In this document: positions 5,259 through 10,477 of the stretch, piece after piece
Layout of the letters: each line of letters starts with the position of its first letter
Numbering within the stretch: the stretch's first letter is position 1
Assembly (NCBI GenBank): GCA_934371915.1
Contig: CAKROE010000081.1
Location: 1-10,477 of the forward strand
DNA from: an uncultured Blautia sp.
Lineage (GTDB): Bacteria; Bacillota; Clostridia; Lachnospirales; Lachnospiraceae
Reading direction: 5' to 3'
DNA length: 10,477 bases
Notes under the pieces: generated by a model
Told to the model about the DNA's origin: nothing
What the model saw: only the letters and a program-made list of their open reading frames with translations
Database searches by the model: none
Program-made: the position numbers and the translations under genes

Positions 5259-6795
5259 ACATCTGACACATGGCTTTGGCGACAGAGCAATCTTCTCAGA
5301 TGTTTCTTTCAGACTCCTGAAAGGAGAGCATATCGGACTTGTCGGCGCGAATGGTGAAGGTAAGTCTACTTTTATGAGTATTGTTACCGGAAAACTGATG
5401 CCGGATGAGGGTAAAGTAGAATGGGCCAAAAACGTCCGCGCAGGTTATCTCGATCAGCATGCGGTGCTGGAAAAAGGAATGACGATCCAGGAAGTGCTGA
5501 AATCTGCTTTTGACCCGCTTCTTCAGAAAGAACAGAGAATGAATGAAATCTGTGATCTTCTTGGAAGTGCGGATGAAGAAGAGATGAATGTCCTGATGGA
5601 AGAACTGGGAACAATTCAGGATGAACTGACATTACATGATTTTTATGTCATTGATTCCAAAGTCGAAGAAGTTGCAAGAGCACTTGGACTTCTGGATCTG
5701 GGACTTGACCGTGATGTTACAGACCTGAGTGGCGGACAGAGAACAAAAGTCCTTCTCGGCAAACTCCTTCTGGAAAAACCGGATATCCTGCTTCTGGATG
5801 AGCCGACCAACTATCTTGATGAAGAACATATTGCGTGGCTGAAACGCTATCTTCTTGATTATGAAAACGCATTTATTCTGATCTCACATGATATCCCATT
5901 CCTCAATGAGGTAGTAAATATCATCTATCATATGGAGAATCAGGAGCTGAACCGTTATGTCGGTGACTACGATCATTTCCAGGAAGTGTATGCAGTGAAG
6001 AAAGCACAGCTGGAAGCGGCATATCGTCGTCAGCAGCAGGAAATCAGCGAACTGAAAGATTTTGTTGCAAGAAATAAAGCGCGTGTTTCCACCAGAAACA
6101 TGGCGATGTCCCGTCAGAAAAAGCTGGACAAGATGGATGTGATCGAGCTGGCAGCAGAAAAGCCGAAGCCGGAGTTTAATTTCCGTTACGGACGTACTCC
6201 GGGAAAAATGCTGTTTGAGACGCATGACCTTGTGATCGGCTATGATGAGCCGCTGTCCAAACCATTGAATTTCACCATGGAGCGTGGACAGAAGATCGCA
6301 CTGGTCGGAACAAACGGAATCGGAAAAACGACACTTTTAAAGAGCATTCTCGGACTGATCCCGGCACTCAAAGGAAACTGCGAACGAGGTGAAAATCTGG
6401 AACTAGGCTATTTCGAGCAGGAAGTAAAAGGTGACAATAAGACAACCTGTATCGAAGAACTCTGGCAGGAATTTCCGTCTTATACACAGTATGAGATCCG
6501 TTCAGCACTTGCGAAATGCGGACTGACTACCAAACATATCGAGAGCCAGGTACGTGTTTTAAGTGGTGGCGAGCAGGCGAAGGTACGTCTGTGCAAGCTT
6601 GTAAACAGAGACACAAATGTCCTGCTTCTGGATGAGCCGACCAACCATCTTGATGTAGATGCAAAGGATGCGCTGAAAACTGCACTTAAGGAATACAGAG
6701 GCAGTATCCTTCTGATCTGCCATGAACCGGAGTTTTATCAGGATGTGGTAAATGAGGTCTGGGATATGAGCAAATGGACCACCAAAATCTTTTGA
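5239..6795 (+). CDS. ABC-F family ATPase, YkpA/YbiT-like
   Basis: A 518-aa soluble protein with two ATP-binding cassettes and no membrane segments, the ABC-F layout. Members bind the ribosome E site and act in translation or in antibiotic resistance. Cassette 1: Walker A GANGEGKST (36-44), signature LSGGQ (163-167), Walker B LLLDEPTN (184-191) and switch His217. Cassette 2: Walker A GTNGIGKTT (357-365), LSGGE (441-445), DEPTN (465-469), and ICHE (493-496) where SHD is more usual. The charged linker (about 240-320) is the P-site tRNA-interaction region of the family. The opening residues (MSILNVEHLTHGFGDRAIF) and length resemble the YkpA/YbiT group rather than known resistance factors, so I favour a housekeeping translation role; this is by resemblance only. 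The Shine-Dalgarno sequence is weak and an upstream ORF overlaps the start. The PsiE-like gene follows after 16 nt. Confidence 0.92.
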   Translation: MSILNVEHLTHGFGDRAIFSDVSFRLLKGEHIGLVGANGEGKSTFMSIVTGKLMPDEGKVEWAKNVRAGYLDQHAVLEKGMTIQEVLKSAFDPLLQKEQRMNEICDLLGSADEEEMNVLMEELGTIQDELTLHDFYVIDSKVEEVARALGLLDLGLDRDVTDLSGGQRTKVLLGKLLLEKPDILLLDEPTNYLDEEHIAWLKRYLLDYENAFILISHDIPFLNEVVNIIYHMENQELNRYVGDYDHFQEVYAVKKAQLEAAYRRQQQEISELKDFVARNKARVSTRNMAMSRQKKLDKMDVIELAAEKPKPEFNFRYGRTPGKMLFETHDLVIGYDEPLSKPLNFTMERGQKIALVGTNGIGKTTLLKSILGLIPALKGNCERGENLELGYFEQEVKGDNKTTCIEELWQEFPSYTQYEIRSALAKCGLTTKHIESQVRVLSGGEQAKVRLCKLVNRDTNVLLLDEPTNHLDVDAKDALKTALKEYRGSILLICHEPEFYQDVVNEVWDMSKWTTKIF

Positions 6796-6811
6796 GTATG
6801 GGGAGAATTTC

Positions 6812-7273
6812 ATGCATAAAGAAATAAACCACAGAATAAGGAAACATTTTAACGAGGGAATCTACAACGTTGCCAGATACACGGAAATCATACTTTCTAT
6901 TGTGATTCTGATCGTGATCGCACTGACGGGTATCCGGCTGATCTATACGATCACTGAAATTTCCATTCTGGATATGGATATTGACTTTTTTACAGAGTTT
7001 CTTGCAAATGCACTGTCGCTTGTTGTGGGAGTGGAGTTTGTAAAAATGCTCTGCCGCCATTCTGCACAGACAGTTGTTGAGGTACTGCTGTTTGCAACGG
7101 CAAGACAGATGGTAGTCGAGCATATGGATCCGGTGCAGACACTGATCGGTGTCATTGCCATTGCAATTCTGTTTGCTATCCGTAAATTCCTTATGACAGA
7201 GGACAGTGACATGGCACATGAACCATTTAAAAGAAGCAAAGATGAGACAGCAGAGAAAACAGAATGTAAATAA
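6812..7273 (+). CDS. PsiE-like (phosphate-starvation-inducible family) small membrane protein
   Basis: A 153-aa membrane protein. ATG 6812 has GGGGAG (6800-6805) 6 nt upstream and starts 16 nt after the ABC-F stop, so the two genes are probably co-transcribed. Hydrophobic stretches lie at about 24-46, 64-80, 86-98 and 107-126, giving about four membrane segments. The C-terminal tail (127-153) is charged and probably cytoplasmic. The pattern EFLANALSLVVGVEFVKML followed by ATARQMVVEH resembles the PsiE family (PF06146). The family is named for phosphate-regulated E. coli PsiE, but its biochemical function is unknown. No phosphate-regulator site is obvious here, so the family name should not be taken as a role. 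Confidence 0.7.
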   Translation: MHKEINHRIRKHFNEGIYNVARYTEIILSIVILIVIALTGIRLIYTITEISILDMDIDFFTEFLANALSLVVGVEFVKMLCRHSAQTVVEVLLFATARQMVVEHMDPVQTLIGVIAIAILFAIRKFLMTEDSDMAHEPFKRSKDETAEKTECK

Positions 7274-7306
7274 AAGTAAGGGCGGGATTATTTCCTGCCC
7301 TTGCTT
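7274..7306. terminator. Shared hairpin terminator between convergent genes
   Basis: The strand at 7274-7287 pairs with 7293-7306 (14 pairs, two of them wobbles) around the 5-nt loop TTATT (7288-7292). On the minus strand the stem is followed by TTATTTAC, making a T-rich tail TTTTATTT, which suits termination of the CYTH gene. On the plus strand there is no T-tract after the stem, so PsiE-side termination should be weaker. The minus-strand stop codon (7290-7288) sits in the loop. Confidence 0.8.
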
Positions 7307-7743
7307 AATGTACTGTTATGATAGTCGGAAGAGAAGGTGACATCACGCCCGAACCATGCCGGCGGTGTGTAGGAATTCGCTGCTTCTTCGGATGGAAATT
7401 CTACTTCTGCCAGAAGCAGTCCTTCATAATCTGCATGAAAAACATCGAGCTCGATCGTCAGACCGTTTCTTTCCGGAATCAGATAACGTGTCTTGGAGAT
7501 GACGAGACCGTCTGCCTTAGATTTCAAATGTTCATAGGCCTCCTGCGTCAGTGGAAGATTATATTCTTCTCTGGCCATGAGGCCTTTTGATTTGTAAGTG
7601 AGAAAATAATCGTCATCCTGTCTGCGGATGCGAACGACAGGTGAAGTACAGAGATATCCCTGCTCGAGCTTATGAAACGGATAAGATGCAAGATCCGCCG
7701 GAAGCTGTTCTTTTTCTATCAGATATTTTCTTTCGATTTCCAT
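7288..7743 (-). CDS. CYTH-domain / triphosphate tunnel metalloenzyme
   Basis: A 151-aa cytoplasmic protein. The start is the ATG at 7743-7741: AAGGAG (minus strand, plus positions 7751-7756) lies 7 nt upstream and the family motif begins right at residue 2. An in-frame earlier start at 7815 would add 24 residues with no fit to the family. The signature ExExK is present (E2, E4, K6 in MEIERK). Further charged tunnel residues are R38 and R40 (VVRIRRQ), K51 (LTYKSKG), R86 (SKTRYLI), E98/D100 (TIELD) and E113/E115 (LAEVEF). Short single-domain members from clostridia are characterised as tripolyphosphatases or nucleoside triphosphatases; others are class IV adenylate cyclases or thiamine triphosphatases. 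I favour an inorganic triphosphatase because of size and lineage. It is transcribed alone and ends inside the shared terminator. Confidence 0.85.
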   Translation of the reverse strand: MEIERKYLIEKEQLPADLASYPFHKLEQGYLCTSPVVRIRRQDDDYFLTYKSKGLMAREEYNLPLTQEAYEHLKSKADGLVISKTRYLIPERNGLTIELDVFHADYEGLLLAEVEFPSEEAANSYTPPAWFGRDVTFSSDYHNSTLSKGRK

Positions 7744-7795
7744 AGTAAAACTCCTTGATAAATTTATGATGTTTTGAAATATTATTTGCAGATTT

Positions 7796-7828
7796 AGTAT
7801 ATCCCTTTTGGGCATGAAATGCTATACT
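7796..7828. promoter_or_regulatory. Divergent promoter region between CYTH and DJ-1/PfpI genes
   Basis: On the plus strand TATACT (7823-7828) is preceded by TGC (7820-7822), a good extended -10 for the DJ-1/PfpI gene, with no recognisable -35. On the minus strand TATACT is read at 7801-7796 toward the CYTH gene; this one lacks TGn and a clear -35. The two form an inverted repeat AGTATA...TATACT 21 nt apart. The plus-strand site is reasonably supported; the minus-strand site is tentative. Confidence 0.5.
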
Positions 7829-7896
7829 GAATGACAGAATGGCAATAAAACAACGGACAGGCAGCAAGCCAATATATCATAAGGGAGGAACTTTTT

Positions 7897-8454
7897 ATGA
7901 GCAAAAAAGTATATATTTTTCTGGCAGACGGATTTGAAGACATTGAAGGACTGACTGTAGTCGATCTGATGCGCCGGGCACAGATCGATATAAAGACAGT
8001 GTCCATTAAGGATATCAGGGACATTACTACTTCTCACGGAATCCATATGCAGACAGATCTTGTTTTTAAAGAAACCGATTTTTCTGATGCGGACATGCTT
8101 GTGATCCCGGGTGGCATGCCGGGCACAAAATATCTCGGAGAATATCAGCCGCTCTGTGATCTCCTGACAGATTTTTATAAACAGGGCAAAAAGGTCGCAG
8201 CCATCTGTGCAGCACCGACTGTATTTGCCGCACTGGGATTTCTTGAGGGTAGAAAAGCAACCGCATACCCATCCTGCATGGATGGATTAAAAGGAGCAGA
8301 GCGTTCTCTGGACAGTGTTGTCATTGATGGCAATGTCACAACGAGCCGCGGCCTCGGAACAGCGGTTGACTTCGCACTCAGCCTGATCGGACAGCTTCTT
8401 GGAGAAAAAACAGCGGATGAAATTGCGGAATCCGTGGTATATAGCCGAAAATAA
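7897..8454 (+). CDS. DJ-1/PfpI family protein
   Basis: A 185-aa cytoplasmic protein of the DJ-1/PfpI superfamily, of typical length (about 180-190 aa). ATG 7897 has a strong AAGGGAGG (7881-7888) 8 nt upstream. The nucleophile elbow is AAICAAPTVF with Cys104. The conserved acidic partner is Glu17 in DGFEDIEG. PGGMPG (71-76) and the C-terminal TSRGLGTA (149-156) are family landmarks; the last is more often SRGPGTA, so a Pro to Leu change is seen here. Relatives are reported as glyoxalase III-like, protein or nucleotide deglycase, or redox-linked chaperone, and these activities are debated. I therefore assign the family and not a reaction. It is probably monocistronic; the downstream trigger factor gene has its own promoter-like site. 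Confidence 0.92.
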   Translation: MSKKVYIFLADGFEDIEGLTVVDLMRRAQIDIKTVSIKDIRDITTSHGIHMQTDLVFKETDFSDADMLVIPGGMPGTKYLGEYQPLCDLLTDFYKQGKKVAAICAAPTVFAALGFLEGRKATAYPSCMDGLKGAERSLDSVVIDGNVTTSRGLGTAVDFALSLIGQLLGEKTADEIAESVVYSRK

Positions 8455-8506
8455 AGGAAAAACAAGGCTTTTTCATAAAAAAATACTGGTGTTTTTAAAG
8501 ACATTG

Positions 8507-8515
8507 TGCTATACT
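8507..8515 (+). promoter_or_regulatory. Extended -10 promoter upstream of trigger factor
   Basis: TGC (8507-8509) followed by TATACT (8510-8515) is a good extended -10. No clear -35 is seen at 16-18 nt; the preceding region is T/A-rich. Transcription would begin near 8522, giving a leader of about 158 nt. The 9-mer TGCTATACT is identical to the one at 7820-7828. Confidence 0.6.
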
Positions 8516-8527
8516 ACGATAATGACT

Positions 8528-8653
8528 GTAATTGTATCTCATTATATGGAGATACAGTTGCCTGATGCCGCCAGAAGGCGCAGGAATAAAGGAAAAGTTA
8601 GAATATAAGTAACTGCAGAAATACAGAACGGTTACGAATATAAGAGATCTAAC
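8528..8653 (+). ncRNA. Structured 5' leader of trigger factor mRNA (candidate cis-regulatory RNA)
   Basis: Three consecutive foldable elements lie between the promoter and the ribosome site. Stem 1 pairs 8528-8540 with 8549-8561 (13 pairs, two G-U, 8-nt loop). Stem 2 has CCTG (8561-8564)/CAGG (8581-8584) and CGCC (8569-8572)/GGCG (8577-8580), an AGAA loop and a 4-nt bulge. Stem 3 has GTTAGA (8597-8602)/TCTAAC (8648-8653) enclosing GTAACTG (8609-8615)/CGGTTAC (8629-8635). The internal loop of stem 3 carries GAATATAAG on both sides (8601-8609, 8636-8644). AAGGAGG (8663-8669) follows in single-stranded sequence. It does not match a riboswitch class that I can identify. Function is unproven. Confidence 0.4.
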
Positions 8654-8679
8654 CTGAAAATTAAGGAGGAACAGGAAAC

Positions 8680-9966
8680 ATGAGTTTACAGGTGGAAAAA
8701 CTGGAAAAAAACATGGCGAAACTGACAATCGAGGTTTCTGCTGAAGATTTAGAGAAAGCTATGCAGGCTGCATACCAGAAAGCAAAAGGAAGAATCTCTC
8801 TTCCTGGATTCCGTAAAGGTAAAGCACCGAGAAAAATGATCGAGCAGATGTACGGAAAAGGAATCTTCCTTGAAGACGCTGCAAACGCTCTGATTCCGGA
8901 GCACTACAGCAAAGCACTGGAAGAATGTGATCTTGAGATCGTTTCCCAGCCGGAAATCGATGTAACACAGGCTGAGCCAGGAAAAGCATTCATCTTCACA
9001 GCAGAAGTTGCTGTTAAACCGGAAGTTACTCTTGGTGAGTACAAAGGTGTAGAAGTTCCGAAGTCTGAGACAGAAGTAACAGACGAAGACGTTGAAGCTG
9101 AACTGAAGAAAGAGCAGGAGAAAAACTCCAGAACAGTTACAGTTGAAGACCGTGGAGCAGAAAACGGTGACATTACAACAATCGACTTCGAAGGATTTGT
9201 TGACGGAGAAGCATTTGAAGGCGGCAAAGGTACAGATTACCCGCTGACACTTGGCTCCAACTCCTTCATCCCTGGATTCGAAGATCAGCTCGTTGGCTCC
9301 AAAGCAGGTGACCACGTAGAAGTTAAGGTTACATTCCCGGAAGAATATCAGGCAAAAGAGCTTGCAGGCAAAGAAGCTGTATTCCAGTGTGACGTTAAGA
9401 AAGTAGAAGCAAAAGAGCTTCCGGAACTTGACGATGATTTTGCACAGGACGTTTCCGAATTTGACACTCTTGCAGAGTACAAAGAAGACGTTAAGAAAAA
9501 CCTGACAGAAAAGAAAGAAAAAGCTGCTCGTACTGCAAAAGAAAATGCAGCAGTAGATAAAGCAATCGAAAACGCTGAGATGGAAATTCCGGACGCTATG
9601 CTGAACACACAGGTTCGTCAGATGCTGGATGATTTCTCCAGAAGAATGCAGTCTCAGGGACTTACCATGGAACAGTACTTCCAGTTTACAGGAATGACTC
9701 TTGACAAGATGCAGGAAGAAATGAAACCGCAGGCTCTCAAGAGAATCCAGACAAGACTTGTTCTTGAAAAGATCGCAGAAGTTGAAAACATTCAGCCAAC
9801 AGAGGAAGAAGTTGAAGAAGAATTCAAGAAAATGGCTGATGCATACAAGATGGAAGTGGAGAAGATCAAAGAACTGCTTGGTGACCGCGAGTTAGAGCAG
9901 ATGAAGAAAGATATGGCTGTACAGAAAGCCGTAACTCTCGTTGCTGACGAAGCAAAGGAAGCCTAA
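8680..9966 (+). CDS. tig: Trigger factor, ribosome-associated chaperone / peptidyl-prolyl isomerase
   Basis: A 428-aa cytoplasmic chaperone that docks at the ribosomal exit tunnel and shields nascent chains. ATG 8680 has AAGGAGG (8663-8669) 10 nt upstream. The N-terminal ribosome-binding domain (about 1-115) contains the signature GFRKGKAP (43-50), which contacts the ribosome. The FKBP-type PPIase domain is at about 160-243, including IDFEGFVDGEAFEGG and SFIPGFEDQLVG. The C-terminal region (about 250-428) is charged and helical and forms the chaperone cradle. Length matches the family (about 430 aa). The gene is rich in lysine and glutamate codons (GAA, AAA) and GCA, as for a highly expressed gene. 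A structured leader precedes it, and clpP follows after 51 nt with no terminator, so the two are probably one operon. Confidence 0.97.
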   Translation: MSLQVEKLEKNMAKLTIEVSAEDLEKAMQAAYQKAKGRISLPGFRKGKAPRKMIEQMYGKGIFLEDAANALIPEHYSKALEECDLEIVSQPEIDVTQAEPGKAFIFTAEVAVKPEVTLGEYKGVEVPKSETEVTDEDVEAELKKEQEKNSRTVTVEDRGAENGDITTIDFEGFVDGEAFEGGKGTDYPLTLGSNSFIPGFEDQLVGSKAGDHVEVKVTFPEEYQAKELAGKEAVFQCDVKKVEAKELPELDDDFAQDVSEFDTLAEYKEDVKKNLTEKKEKAARTAKENAAVDKAIENAEMEIPDAMLNTQVRQMLDDFSRRMQSQGLTMEQYFQFTGMTLDKMQEEMKPQALKRIQTRLVLEKIAEVENIQPTEEEVEEEFKKMADAYKMEVEKIKELLGDRELEQMKKDMAVQKAVTLVADEAKEA

Positions 9967-10017
9967 GCAGACGTTAGATCCTGAACCACTGGAATCGACG
10001 AATGGAGGCATTTATAT

Positions 10018-10477
10018 ATGAGTTTAGTACCATATGTCATTGAACAGACAAGCAGAGGAGAAAGAAGCTATGACATTTACTCCCGTCTTCTGAAAGACCG
10101 TATTATCTTTCTTGGCGAGGAAGTAAATGATGTAAGTGCAAGCATTATCGTGGCACAGCTTCTGTTTCTTGAGGCAGAGGATCCGAGCAAGGATATTCAG
10201 TTATACATCAACAGCCCGGGTGGTTCTGTAACTGCAGGCATGGCTATTTATGATACCATGAAATACATTAAGTGTGATGTTTCTACAATCTGTCTCGGAA
10301 TGGCAGCCAGCATGGGAGCTTTCCTTCTGGCAGGCGGAACAAAGGGCAAGAGATATGCCCTGCCACACTCAACGATCATGATTCATCAGCCGTCAGGCGG
10401 TGCACAGGGTCAGGCAACCGAGATTCAGATCGTGGCTGATCACATTGCCCAGACGAAACGGACTTTGAATGAGATCC
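10018..10477 (+). CDS. clpP: ATP-dependent Clp protease proteolytic subunit ClpP, partial (3' end beyond window)
   Basis: The first 153 codons and one extra base of ClpP, the serine protease core that degrades proteins fed by ClpX, ClpA or ClpC. ATG 10018 has GGAGG (10004-10008) 9 nt upstream. Visible landmarks are [19 protein letters not shown] (63-81), the nucleophile Ser98 in [11 protein letters not shown] and the catalytic His123 in MIHQPSGG. The catalytic Asp (about position 172) and the handle-region end lie outside the window. The N-terminus begins [20 protein letters not shown], the usual ClpP start with little or no propeptide. It follows tig after 51 nt without a promoter or terminator that I can see. 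A clpX gene downstream would be expected but cannot be seen. Confidence 0.97.
   Translation, partial: MSLVPYVIEQTSRGERSYDIYSRLLKDRIIFLGEEVNDVSASIIVAQLLFLEAEDPSKDIQLYINSPGGSVTAGMAIYDTMKYIKCDVSTICLGMAASMGAFLLAGGTKGKRYALPHSTIMIHQPSGGAQGQATEIQIVADHIAQTKRTLNEI

Noticed and set aside
8457..8474. Terminator after DJ-1/PfpI (GAAAAA/TTTTTC stem)
   Set aside because: It is a 6-bp A-T stem with no GC core and a poor tail; insufficient for a call.
8528..8653. Glycine or fluoride riboswitch in the trigger factor leader
   Set aside because: Short resemblances (CAGGAATAAAGG, CTGATG) occur, but the core order and conserved stems of those classes are absent.
8749..9315. 188-aa minus-strand frame opposite trigger factor
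   Set aside because: Phe/Cys/Ser-rich composition is the complement of the Glu/Lys-rich tig codons; no start signals.
1..10477. Mobile element, defence system, CRISPR or biosynthetic cluster
   Set aside because: I see no transposase, integrase, nuclease, long terminal repeats, spaced repeats or biosynthetic enzymes; the genes are core or common accessory types.

Overview
The window looks like an ordinary chromosomal housekeeping stretch from an anaerobic Firmicute, most likely class Clostridia, family Lachnospiraceae (inference). The grounds are strong AGGAGG-type ribosome binding sites, moderate-GC genes with AT-rich gaps, the protein types present, and a trigger factor-clpP pair. I find no phage, insertion sequence, CRISPR array, tRNA or rRNA, and no convincing new multi-gene system. 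The less explained material is in the non-coding leaders.

Layout. Positions 1-392 hold no convincing gene. They contain a promoter-like site on a palindrome, about 2.7 copies of a 53-bp tandem repeat, a second palindrome, and the promoter of the first gene. Then come a FUSC-like membrane protein (393-1451) and a secreted cell-wall amidase with its own promoter and a leader hairpin (1676-2695). A two-gene unit follows: an RmlD-type sugar-nucleotide reductase (2867-3718) and, 1 nt later, a glutamate/dicarboxylate:cation symporter (3720-5018), closed by a strong terminator. The next unit is an ABC-F ATPase (5239-6795), preceded by a possible overlapping upstream ORF, and a PsiE-like membrane protein (6812-7273). 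A minus-strand CYTH/triphosphate tunnel protein (7288-7743) converges on PsiE through a hairpin that contains the CYTH stop codon. Divergent from CYTH is a DJ-1/PfpI protein (7897-8454). Last comes the protein quality-control unit: trigger factor (8680-9966) behind a structured leader of about 150 nt, and clpP (10018 to the window edge, truncated).

How the genes work together. Trigger factor and ClpP are a recognised pairing (nascent-chain folding and proteolysis). The symporter is probably translationally coupled to the RmlD homologue. The amidase and RmlD homologue suggest cell-envelope work, but they have separate promoters. ABC-F and PsiE are probably co-transcribed. All functions are read from motifs and family resemblance; no database search was run.
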